DNA from: CAYFUR01 sp964346275
Lineage (GTDB): Bacteria; Sumerlaeota; Sumerlaeia; SLMS01
Length of the DNA stretch: 25,264 nucleotides
Assembly (NCBI GenBank): GCA_964346275.1
Contig: CAYFUR010000052.1
Location: forward strand, 1 to 25,264
Direction: 5' to 3'
A program made the translations under genes and the position numbers. This document shows positions 1 through 7,221 of this stretch, piece by piece; positions within the stretch are counted from its first letter, which is position 1, and each line of letters starts with the position of its first letter. The notes beneath the pieces are model-generated. The model saw only the letters and a program-made list of their open reading frames with translations, ran no database searches and was not told the origin of the DNA.

Positions 1-12
1 TGTGTTTTTCTC

Positions 13-588
13 GTGACCTGGTATGGTGTGACTCGCTTCGCCAACCGCCGCCCCACCGCATCCCGCCCCCACGATTCCCAGGCATCCCGCCCCACCATTT
101 CCCGGGATGCTCACCGGGCCGCGCTCGAGGCGGAATTCCGCCAGGCGGTCCCCGAACTCGTGGAAGAGTTTCCGGGAGGCACGGTCGTGTGCGAGGAATG
201 CGGGGATGTCTTTCCCGCCGGGGTTCTTTACTGCTCCTGCGGTGGCGAAACCGTGGAATACGAATTCGAGGAGGAAGAAGCCGCCCAGGCGGAGGAAACG
301 ACCGCCCCATCGACCCAGCAGATGGATTTCCTGGAAGAACGCCTCGTGATCGTGGACATTGCCGAAAACCACTGGAAGGCTTCATTGATGAAGAGCTTCC
401 TGGAGAGCCACGACATCCCCTGCGCCACCGGAGGCAACAGCTCTTCAGGCCCTTACCAGTTCAATATCGGCCCCATGGGCGAAGTGAAGATCTACGTCTA
501 CGAGCAGCACGAGCGAGTTGCTCGTTTATTGCTCCATGATGTTTTTTATTCGGAATTAAAGAATAAGACGGACGACGGATCGAATTAA
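13..588 (+). CDS. Zinc-ribbon plus DUF2007 domain protein
   Basis: The protein is 191 residues from a GTG at 13. The frame stays open to the window edge, so the true start may lie upstream and the 5' end is uncertain. Residues 60-77 hold a short cysteine cluster (CEEC, then CSC ten residues later) that resembles a zinc ribbon. A Glu-rich linker follows at about 83-97. Residues 108-178 look like the DUF2007 'putative signal transducing protein' fold, with a strand-helix pattern (LVIVDIAENHWKASLMKSFL) and a closing VKIYVYEQHERVARLLL segment. DUF2007 proteins are small, soluble and of unknown biochemical role. The N-terminal 50 residues are low-complexity with ASRP repeated twice, and may not be translated. 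The gene converges on the next zinc-ribbon gene and overlaps its stop codon. The domain call is by eye and the function is unknown. Confidence 0.7.
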   Translation: MTWYGVTRFANRRPTASRPHDSQASRPTISRDAHRAALEAEFRQAVPELVEEFPGGTVVCEECGDVFPAGVLYCSCGGETVEYEFEEEEAAQAEETTAPSTQQMDFLEERLVIVDIAENHWKASLMKSFLESHDIPCATGGNSSSGPYQFNIGPMGEVKIYVYEQHERVARLLLHDVFYSELKNKTDDGSN

Positions 589-833
589 GAATCAGGCGGG
601 TTCTTTTCCTCTTCGGGTTGAGCCTCCTCCCAGATGAACGATTTCCATTTTCCCGATTCCTGCCGGACGGCCAGGAATTTCCCACAGCCCGGACATCGCA
701 CATGGGGGGCGGGTTTTCGCGCCAGCCTCATGACCGTGCCGCAATTCGCGCAAACCACTTTGGGGCGGCAACACTCCAGCGCCATGGGGTCCACCCGAAA
801 GACGGGATTTTGAGGCATTCCTTTTGGCATCAC
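585..833 (-). CDS. Small zinc-ribbon protein
   Basis: The predicted protein has 82 residues. Its centre has two CxxC knuckles (CANCG near residue 28 and CPGCG near residue 48) separated by about 16 residues, which is a four-cysteine zinc ribbon. The tail is acidic (EEAQPEEEKNPPDS). The start shown is a GTG at 833 with an AGGA about nine bases upstream. An ATG at 828-830 one codon in is equally plausible, and another ATG at 813-815 would remove five residues. No catalytic domain is visible. Proteins of this type often act as nucleic-acid or protein adaptors, but nothing here shows a partner. Its stop codon overlaps that of the upstream convergent DUF2007 gene by four bases. It diverges from the dgcA-like gene. 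Confidence 0.65.
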   Translation of the reverse strand: MMPKGMPQNPVFRVDPMALECCRPKVVCANCGTVMRLARKPAPHVRCPGCGKFLAVRQESGKWKSFIWEEAQPEEEKNPPDS

Positions 834-993
834 ATCACGCAGTCCTGATTGAATGATTTTTCAGACTCCAAATTTCGTGCCGGTTTGCTCCACGCCTCTA
901 CGATCAGGTTTCGACCTTGCCCCAGCCGGGATTTCCTTCCAACGTTCCCTGCCCGGCTTGGATTTCGGCTTCCCACCAGGAAAGGATGATTCA

Positions 994-2016
994 ATGGAGT
1001 CTGTCCAGAAAATATTCTCGCTTAAGTTGCGCTATCCCTTTGGAATCACTCGCGAAGTGCGCCGCGAATCTCCCACGGTGCTCTTTCGCCTGGGCGAAGA
1101 AGGGCAGGGCGAAGCCTCTCCCGTTCGCTATAAGAATCAGACACCGGACCAGGCGGTCGAGGTTCTGGCGCAACTCGCCAGGGACGTGACGGCAGAGAAT
1201 CTGGATGATATCGATCATCATGACTGGCGGGCAAAAGAGCTGTTCCCGGAAGCCTCTGCTGCCCGAACGGCTTTTAATACGGCGCTCTGGGATGCGCGCG
1301 GCCGCCGCGTGGGAAAGCCTCTCTATGAACTGTTTGGCACGGAAAAGCCAACAAACCTGACCACCTACACCATCAGCCTGGCCGATAACGAGACGATGGA
1401 GAAGCGAGCCGCCGAGGCGGCGCACATGCCCATGCTCAAGGTCAAGCTCGGCCGTGATCCCGAGACGGATCTTGATGTGATGAAGCGTATCCGCGCCGCC
1501 GCGCCCCGTTCGCTGCTGCGGATTGATGCCAACGCGGGTTGGGACTTGGAGACGGCTCTCAAGATGGTGCCGGAATTGGAGAAACTCGGAATTGAATTTG
1601 TCGAGCAGCCCCTTGCCATCGGAAACCTGGACGATTTGCAAAAGCTGACGGAAAAATCCGAACTTCCCATCATTGCCGATGAGGATGTGCAAAATTTCGA
1701 GTCATTGAAGCCCCTTGTTGGAAAGGTCCACGGCATCAACATCAAGTTGATGAAATGCGGTGGAATCAGCGAGGCGCTGCGGATGATCAAATTCGCGCGG
1801 GAAGAGGGATGGAGCGTGCTCATCGGCTGCATGCTGGAGACGCGATGCGGCCTCGGCGCGGCTTCCCACCTGGCCGCTCTCGTGGATTACATGGATGTGG
1901 ACGCGCACATGCTGACGACGAATGATCCCTTTCCGCCGGGAAGCCTGGAGGAATTCTCTCCATCTCTTCCCCTCGGCGAAGGCGCCGGGCTCGGGCTGCC
2001 ATTCCCCGGGATTTAG
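994..2016 (+). CDS. dgcA: Dipeptide-epimerase-family enzyme, probable N-acetyl-D-glutamate racemase (DgcA-like)
   Basis: The enzyme has 340 residues and belongs to the enolase superfamily (muconate-lactonizing/dipeptide epimerase subgroup). The two catalytic lysines sit in K149-V-K151 and at K251 (INIKLMKCGG). Metal ligands are D178 (RIDANAGW), E204 (VEQPL) and D229 (IADED). A DVD motif at 301-303 matches the DxD signature of dipeptide epimerases near the C terminus. The frame is open back to 853, but the ATG at 994 follows an AGGAAAGGA stretch and begins the family's usual N-terminal strand, so I chose it. The DUF1611 gene next door fits the DgcA-DgcN pair, in which DgcN acetylates D-glutamate and DgcA racemises the product to N-acetyl-L-glutamate. 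The alternative is an L-Ala-D/L-Glu epimerase of murein recycling. The fold is certain; the substrate is inferred from context. Confidence 0.85.
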   Translation: MESVQKIFSLKLRYPFGITREVRRESPTVLFRLGEEGQGEASPVRYKNQTPDQAVEVLAQLARDVTAENLDDIDHHDWRAKELFPEASAARTAFNTALWDARGRRVGKPLYELFGTEKPTNLTTYTISLADNETMEKRAAEAAHMPMLKVKLGRDPETDLDVMKRIRAAAPRSLLRIDANAGWDLETALKMVPELEKLGIEFVEQPLAIGNLDDLQKLTEKSELPIIADEDVQNFESLKPLVGKVHGINIKLMKCGGISEALRMIKFAREEGWSVLIGCMLETRCGLGAASHLAALVDYMDVDAHMLTTNDPFPPGSLEEFSPSLPLGEGAGLGLPFPGI

Positions 2017-2017
2017 A

Positions 2018-2088
2018 CCGTGAACCCACGGGGTTTGATTGACAGGGCGGGGTCCACAACCCCGAACCTAGGAAGAGTTGCGTCTTCC
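2018..2088 (+). other. Three consecutive small hairpins between the dgcA-like and dgcN-like genes
   Basis: Three perfect inverted repeats follow one another in the gap between the two genes. They are CCGTG/CACGG (2018-2022 with 2027-2031), GGGGT/ACCCC (2049-2053 with 2059-2063) and GGAAGA/TCTTCC (2071-2076 with 2083-2088). Loops are 4, 5 and 6 bases. None is followed by a T-tract, so simple intrinsic termination is unlikely. They could form mRNA structure that affects stability or translation of the downstream gene, or be chance in GC-rich DNA. Confidence 0.3.
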
Positions 2089-2125
2089 AGTAAGAACCAA
2101 ACCTTTTCCAGGAGAGTCTTTCCAA

Positions 2126-3199
2126 GTGCCTCCAAGAAGCAAAGCCGTCGACAAAAAACGCGTTGTTCATCTCGCCGAAGGTTGCTTTTCCCTTCGATAC
2201 TCGAAAATGACGACCGGTGTCATCCGCTACGGTTTTCATGACTCCGTCGCCGTCATTGATTCGACCAAGGAAGGCCGGACGGCGCAGGATGTGATCGGTT
2301 TCGGGGGCGGGATTCCCGTCGTGGCTTCCTTGAAGGACGCGATGAAGTTTCAGCCCGAGGCATTGATTGTGGGCGTGACTCCTCCTGGCGGCCGGCTTTC
2401 CGATGAGATTAAGCACGTTTTAATCGAGGCGATTAACCACGGTCTCGATTGCTATGCGGGGCTTCATGATTTCCTCGAGGACGATGAAGACCTCTTTTCC
2501 GAAGCGGACCGCATGGGTGTCGAATTGTGGGATCTGCGCCGGTCTGATCCTGATCTGCCGGTCGGATCCGGCAAATGCCGCCACGCAAAGAGCTACGTCG
2601 CCCTGGCCGTCGGGAGCGACGCCGCGATCGGCAAGATGACCGTGGCACTCGAGGTGGTTCGCGAGGCCCAGAGGCGGAACATTCAGGCGGAGTTCGTGGC
2701 CACGGGCCAGGTCGGAATCGCCATCGCCGGGTGGGGCTCTCCCATCGATGCCATCGCCGGCGACTTCATGGCGGGATCCGTCGAGCGCGATGTCCTTTCC
2801 TGCGACGGTGAAGCGGACATCATCTTTGTTGAGGGCCAGGGGGCGCTGCTTCATCCTGGTTTCAGTTCAGTCACTCTCGGATTGCTCCACGGAGCTCTGC
2901 CTGATGGCTTGATTCTCTGCCACCAGGTTGGGCGCGAGATGATTTCGCGCATCGGCGATATCCCAATTCCCCCGCTCGACGAAGTGATCGAAAGTTATCT
3001 TCAACTTGCCAGGCACTTGAAGCCCACGGAACTTGTTGCCGTTTCACTGAACACAAGCCAGGTTGACGACGAAGGCGCTCGAAAGGCAATCCGCGAAACG
3101 GAAGAGCTGTTGGGCGTCCCCTCTACCGACCCCGTGCGTTACGGCCCCGGCCCCTTGGTTGACGCCCTCGAAAAGCACCGCAAATCCATCGGTAAATAA
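2126..3199 (+). CDS. dgcN: DUF1611 P-loop protein, probable D-glutamate N-acetyltransferase (DgcN-like)
   Basis: The protein has 357 residues and matches the DUF1611 family. The N-terminal Rossmann-like half includes IDSTKEGRTAQDVIGFGGGIPVV (split here as IDSTKEGRTAQD, then VIGFGGGIPVV) and GVTPPGG. The C-terminal P-loop half has a Walker-A-like GSDAAIGKMT at 163-172, VATGQVGI, and VEGQGALLHPGFS at 235-247. Members sit beside dipeptide-epimerase genes in many genomes, and in the D-glutamate pathway described from marine bacteria DgcN is the D-glutamate N-acetyltransferase. I chose the GTG at 2126 because GGAGAG lies nine bases upstream and the family-like sequence (KRVVHLAEGCF) begins soon after. 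A TTG at 2078 would add 16 residues without a good ribosome site. The family is clear; the reaction is inferred from the gene pair. Confidence 0.8.
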   Translation: MPPRSKAVDKKRVVHLAEGCFSLRYSKMTTGVIRYGFHDSVAVIDSTKEGRTAQDVIGFGGGIPVVASLKDAMKFQPEALIVGVTPPGGRLSDEIKHVLIEAINHGLDCYAGLHDFLEDDEDLFSEADRMGVELWDLRRSDPDLPVGSGKCRHAKSYVALAVGSDAAIGKMTVALEVVREAQRRNIQAEFVATGQVGIAIAGWGSPIDAIAGDFMAGSVERDVLSCDGEADIIFVEGQGALLHPGFSSVTLGLLHGALPDGLILCHQVGREMISRIGDIPIPPLDEVIESYLQLARHLKPTELVAVSLNTSQVDDEGARKAIRETEELLGVPSTDPVRYGPGPLVDALEKHRKSIGK

Positions 3200-3203
3200 G
3201 GAA

Positions 3204-3229
3204 AAGCCCTGGGCCGGACCCCAGGGCTT
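3204..3229 (-). terminator. Intrinsic terminator, best fit to the minus strand
   Basis: A perfect 10-base-pair stem AAGCCCTGGG/CCCAGGGCTT has a six-base loop (CCGGAC). On the minus strand the hairpin is followed by TTCCTTATTT, a modest T-rich run, so it suits the oxidoreductase gene that ends 54 bases upstream on that strand. It starts five bases after the plus-strand stop of the DUF1611 gene and could stop transcription from both sides, although the plus-strand side lacks a T-tract. Confidence 0.7.
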
Positions 3230-3283
3230 CGGATAGACAGGTTCCCCTGATTGCCCTCTTCATGAATGGCATGGGCGGCGGCT

Positions 3284-4309
3284 TTACAGGGGAAGGGGGA
3301 TGGCTTCGCGGCGGGCGATGCTGCGCGCAACGGCCTCGGTGAATTCCATGTATTTCACCCCGTCTTCGAAGGTCGTGTGGGTGATGGCTTCTTCACCGCG
3401 GATGGCCCGGATAAATTCTTCCTCAACCCGCCAGCCCCCTTTGTCTGCTTCGCGGATCGTCAACTCCTTCATCGAGTCGTCATCCCGCTTCCCGCCAAAA
3501 AGTTTGCCTTCGCTGAAGCGCAACGTCCCGTTCGAGCCGAAGAGCCACGCTTCCGCCGGCCCGGCATGCCCCGCCACCGCCGAGCACTGCATATGAAGCT
3601 GCGCCCCGCATGCCATTTCGGCGGTTACGTCCAGGTGCTGGGGGATCCGCACCGGTTTCATTTCCGTATCGGAAAGATGCCGCATCGGCGTATAGACGCG
3701 GCCCATGGCGGAAACGAGGGTGGCATGGCCCACCCAGCGCATCAGTGCCTCGTACCAGATTCCCATGGTCAGCGTGTTGAACCCACTGAGGTCAAAATCC
3801 TCGCGCCATGTCATGGGCGCATGGGGCTCGAGCCAGCGGCCGCCGTCGCGCACTTCGATGGCGAGCAAGTCGCCCAGGTAGCCCTCGGCGATGAGCCGCT
3901 TGACAGTGCGGTCCACTCCCAGGGTGAAGGGAGATGGCACGATCTGCGTCACGAGTTCTGGGACCTGGCGCGCGGCTTCGAGCATCTCATGGGCCTCCTC
4001 CGCGTTCATGGCCATGCGCGCTTCGCACATCACGTGTTTTCCCGCTTCCAGGGCAGCGATCACGGCGGGGTAGTGCATATAAGGCCACGTGCCGATCACG
4101 ATGGCGTCCGTGTCTCCTGCTTCCACAAGCTCCCACCAATGGCCGTAAACCTGAGGGATCCCGTATTCCGCCGCCACATGTTCGGAGGACGCCCTCGAGC
4201 GGTTGCACACCGATTTGATTTCCACGCCTTCGATCGCCTGGAGGCCCGGAATATGCCGCTCCCTTGTGTTCTTTCCCGCTCCAACGATCCCAACTCGGAT
4301 GGTCTCCAT
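3284..4309 (-). CDS. Gfo/Idh/MocA-family NAD(P)-dependent oxidoreductase
   Basis: The protein has 341 residues. The N-terminal Rossmann fold opens with IRVGIVGAGKNTRERH (residues 4-19), which is the dinucleotide-binding glycine loop, and continues with DAIVIGTWPYMHY and EAGKHVMCEARMAM. The C-terminal alpha/beta domain follows, with FEDGVKYMEFTEAVARSI near the end. Family members oxidise or reduce sugars, inositols and related polyols in the cytoplasm. The usual E-K-P triad after the fourth strand is E-A-R here (96-98), so the lysine normally placed at the active site is absent. Similar EAR variants exist in the superfamily, so this may be a subfamily mark. The ATG at 4309 has GGAAAGG upstream. 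The gene stands alone, divergent from ppc, with a hairpin terminator downstream. Substrate unknown. Confidence 0.88.
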   Translation of the reverse strand: METIRVGIVGAGKNTRERHIPGLQAIEGVEIKSVCNRSRASSEHVAAEYGIPQVYGHWWELVEAGDTDAIVIGTWPYMHYPAVIAALEAGKHVMCEARMAMNAEEAHEMLEAARQVPELVTQIVPSPFTLGVDRTVKRLIAEGYLGDLLAIEVRDGGRWLEPHAPMTWREDFDLSGFNTLTMGIWYEALMRWVGHATLVSAMGRVYTPMRHLSDTEMKPVRIPQHLDVTAEMACGAQLHMQCSAVAGHAGPAEAWLFGSNGTLRFSEGKLFGGKRDDDSMKELTIREADKGGWRVEEEFIRAIRGEEAITHTTFEDGVKYMEFTEAVARSIARREAIPLPL

Positions 4310-4414
4310 GAGTAAACCGCCTTTCCATTAACGATTCCTTGCTCCCCCCTGTCCTAAGGAGCCAGAGTGCAAAGTCCAGGCTTTTTGCCGTTTCGCAGCC
4401 CGGCGGTTCTTCAT

Positions 4415-4443
4415 TTGCTTCTTTTATCTTCCGGCCTTACACT
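4415..4443 (+). promoter_or_regulatory. Candidate sigma-70-type promoter for ppc
   Basis: TTGCTT (4415-4420) and TACACT (4438-4443) are separated by 17 bases, matching three and four of the six consensus positions respectively. A start near 4450 would leave a leader of about 37 bases before the ATG at 4487. This supports the internal ATG over the longer open frame. It is sequence resemblance only. Confidence 0.3.
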
Positions 4444-4486
4444 GTTTCAAATAACGGCCCGATCTTTTCTCAAACCCGGTATCTCC

Positions 4487-7213
4487 ATGGATCTGCTCCA
4501 ATTTTCATATGATAAGATTTCCTCGGACTTTGACTTCCTGATGACGAGTTTCCGCGAAATCCTCGATGATATCGGCGAAGGCGATATCTCCGGGGTGCTC
4601 GATTGGTCCAAGAAGGCGCACAAGTTGCCCCGCGATCCCGATCGCCGTATCCGCGAAATCCACGCCCTCTCCATCGCCTTCCAGCTTATGAACCTGGTGG
4701 AGGAAAACGCGGCGATTCAAACGCGCCGCCGCCGGGAATCGGAAGACGGGGCGGCGAATGAAACGGGGCTCTGGCGCCGGAGTCTGGAGAATCTTCAAAA
4801 GCTCGGTTACAAAGAGCGCGAAATCGCCGAGACCCTCCCGTCTATCCATGTGGAGCCCGTCCTCACCGCCCATCCAACGGAAGCGAAATCCCCCACGGTC
4901 CTGCACCTCCACCGCCGTCTCTATCTGCAAATGGTCGAGTTGGAGAATCAAATGTGGACGCCGTCGGAACGGGAGGACTTCGTTCGGCAAATCAAGGCGA
5001 CCCTGGAGCGGCTCTGGCGCACAGGCGAGATCCTTTTGGAAAAGCCGGAGGTGGGATCGGAGATCGAGAACATTCTTCACTACCTTCGCAATGTTTTCCC
5101 CCATGTTATCGAACGCGTGGATTTTCGGCTCCACGAAGCCTGGCGCCAGGCTGGGTTCGACGAATCTCTGCTCGCGGATCCGGAAGACCTTCCCCGCCTC
5201 ACCTTTGGGAACTGGGTGGGGGGAGATCGCGACGGCCATCCGCTGGTCACGGCGGAAGTCACGCAAGACACCCTTCGGCGCATGCGCCACCAAGCGGTGG
5301 AGGTATTGAAGGACGCGCTCGAAGAACTCTTTCAGAAGCTCGGCCTTTCGCGCCTCTTCCAGGAACCGCCCGAATTCCTCATCGAGGCCGTGCGCAAAAT
5401 GGAGAAAAAGGTGGGACAGCGGCCCGCCCGTCCCACCTGGCTTCGCGCCCACGAGCCGTGGCGCCATTACGTTGAGATGATGATCCTCCGGCTTGAGCGT
5501 GCCCGGGAGGGCGAGCCTGGCGGCTATCGCCGATCCGTCGAACTCGCGGCGGATCTGGCGCTTTTGCGAAAGTCCCTGCGCGATATCGATGCGGAGCGCA
5601 TCGTGCAATCCGATCTTGTTCCCCTCGAGCGATTGGTTCAGGTTTTCGGCTTTCAGGCTGCCGCCCTGGATATACGCCAGAACAGCACTTATCACGAGCG
5701 CGCTCTTTCCCAGCTTCTTTCCGTCGCGGGGCTTCCCGGTCGGGACTTTCTCCGCTGGGGCGAGGAAAAGCGGCGCCAGTTCCTCAACGAGGAACTCTTG
5801 TCTCCCCGTCCTTTTACTCCCCGGCGGGAATCCCCCGGCGCCGAGGCGGAATCCGTCCTGAGGTGTTACGAGGTGCTCGTTGAACATTCCGACCGCTTTG
5901 GGGGCGATGGCCTCGGGTCGCTTGTTGTCAGCATGACCCGCGATCTGTCGGATTTGCTGGTTGTCTATGCGCTGGCTCGCGAATCTGGTCTCGTGCGCCG
6001 CTCCAGCCAGGGGATGCACTGCCTCATGCCGGTGGTTCCCCTTTTCGAAACGCTGGACGATTTGAATCGGGCGCCGGAAATTCTTGACGCGTTTCTCGCG
6101 CATCCGATTACGAAAAACAGCCTGGCCCGGCAGAAGAGGAAGCACCCTGTCCAGCAGGTAATGATCGGCTACAGCGATAGCAATAAAGACGGGGGCATCA
6201 TGGCGAGCCAGTGGCATCTCCACCACTCCCAGAATGCCCTTGTCTATACAGCGCGAAAGCACGGCGTGGCGCTCCAGTTTTTCCACGGCCGGGGAGGAAC
6301 TCCCAGCCGCGGCTCCGGCCCAACCTATCGCTTCCTGGACGCGCTGCCGCACGGGTCCCTCCACGGGGAACTGCGTCTGACGGAACAGGGCGAGACCATC
6401 TCCTTGAAATATGCCAACCTGGGCACGGCGACCTATAATCTCGAACTTCTGCTCTCCGGCACCACGGCGGTTACACTCCGCCATCAGCTCGGTGTCGAGG
6501 AAAGCGGCGACTTTATGGTCGTGATGGACCGCCTGGCCGAGTTCAGCCGCGAGGCGTATCAGGGGCTGCTCCACACCGAGGGATTCCTGGACTACTGGGC
6601 GGAGGCGACGCCGATCGACGCCCTGGAGCAAAGCAATATCGGCTCGCGCCCTTCGCGGCGTTCCGGCCAGCGCAATCTCGATGATCTGCGCGCGATTCCC
6701 TGGGTCTTCAGTTGGAACCAGTCCCGCCACTACCTGCCGGGCTGGTACGGAATCGGGACAGGCCTCGCGCGGCTCAGCAAGGAAGATCCAAGGGCTTTTG
6801 AAATCCTTCAGGACCGAGGCTACCAGTGGCCTTTTCTTCGAAACGTCCTCTACAACGCGGAGACCAGCCTGGCGTCCGCCTCGCCGGACTTAATGCGGCG
6901 CTATGCGTCTCTGGTCAGCGACAAAAAAGTCCGCCAGCGATTCCTCAAAACGATCTCCGAGGAATATGATCTTGCCGACGAGATGATCGACAAGGTCTTC
7001 CAGCGTTCCCGCGAAGAGCGGCGCCCGCGCATGTTGAAGACCATCCGGCTCCGCGATACGGGGCTTCGCCGCCTTCATGAACACCAGATCGAATTGCTCA
7101 GGGACTGGAGGTCTCTCAAGGAGAATGGAGAGAAAAAAGAAGCGGACAAGCTTATCCCCCATGTTCTGCTTTCCGTCAACGCCGTCGCCATGGGGCTGAG
7201 AACCACGGGGTGA
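4487..7213 (+). CDS. ppc: Phosphoenolpyruvate carboxylase
   Basis: The enzyme carboxylates PEP with bicarbonate to oxaloacetate, an anaplerotic feed to the TCA cycle. The 908 residues fall within the family's usual length. Landmarks are VLTAHPTEA (catalytic H129), GNWVGGDRDGHP (241-252), GYSDSNKDGG (K567), FHGRGGTPSRG (R602), LTEQGE, and SNIGSRPSRR followed by LRAIPWVFSW. The protein ends in the conserved glycine (LRTTG). The frame is open from a GTG at 4367, but the first 40 residues are hydrophobic and unlike the family, so I start at the ATG at 4487. Compared with the E. coli aspartate-inhibition site, the lysine of FAKAD is Ser (S797, in SLASAS) and the asparagine of RNTG is Thr (T906), which suggests altered feedback. 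The gene is tail to tail with the WD40 kinase, with eight bases between them. Confidence 0.96.
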   Translation: MDLLQFSYDKISSDFDFLMTSFREILDDIGEGDISGVLDWSKKAHKLPRDPDRRIREIHALSIAFQLMNLVEENAAIQTRRRRESEDGAANETGLWRRSLENLQKLGYKEREIAETLPSIHVEPVLTAHPTEAKSPTVLHLHRRLYLQMVELENQMWTPSEREDFVRQIKATLERLWRTGEILLEKPEVGSEIENILHYLRNVFPHVIERVDFRLHEAWRQAGFDESLLADPEDLPRLTFGNWVGGDRDGHPLVTAEVTQDTLRRMRHQAVEVLKDALEELFQKLGLSRLFQEPPEFLIEAVRKMEKKVGQRPARPTWLRAHEPWRHYVEMMILRLERAREGEPGGYRRSVELAADLALLRKSLRDIDAERIVQSDLVPLERLVQVFGFQAAALDIRQNSTYHERALSQLLSVAGLPGRDFLRWGEEKRRQFLNEELLSPRPFTPRRESPGAEAESVLRCYEVLVEHSDRFGGDGLGSLVVSMTRDLSDLLVVYALARESGLVRRSSQGMHCLMPVVPLFETLDDLNRAPEILDAFLAHPITKNSLARQKRKHPVQQVMIGYSDSNKDGGIMASQWHLHHSQNALVYTARKHGVALQFFHGRGGTPSRGSGPTYRFLDALPHGSLHGELRLTEQGETISLKYANLGTATYNLELLLSGTTAVTLRHQLGVEESGDFMVVMDRLAEFSREAYQGLLHTEGFLDYWAEATPIDALEQSNIGSRPSRRSGQRNLDDLRAIPWVFSWNQSRHYLPGWYGIGTGLARLSKEDPRAFEILQDRGYQWPFLRNVLYNAETSLASASPDLMRRYASLVSDKKVRQRFLKTISEEYDLADEMIDKVFQRSREERRPRMLKTIRLRDTGLRRLHEHQIELLRDWRSLKENGEKKEADKLIPHVLLSVNAVAMGLRTTG

Positions 7214-7221
7214 GTGGAGAG

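Noticed and set aside
58..93. A 12-base direct repeat (GCATCCCGCCCC twice) near the window start
   Set aside because: Only two copies, inside low-complexity sequence that encodes ASRP twice; not enough to call a repeat element.
4367..4486. An N-terminal extension of PEP carboxylase that looks like a signal peptide (LLLLSSGLTLF)
   Set aside because: PEP carboxylase is cytoplasmic. The family N terminus begins at the ATG at 4487, and a promoter-like pair lies inside the extension.
4505..6730. A 741-codon open frame on the minus strand inside ppc
   Set aside because: It lies wholly opposite a strongly conserved enzyme, shows no family motifs, and such frames are expected opposite GC-rich genes with biased third positions.
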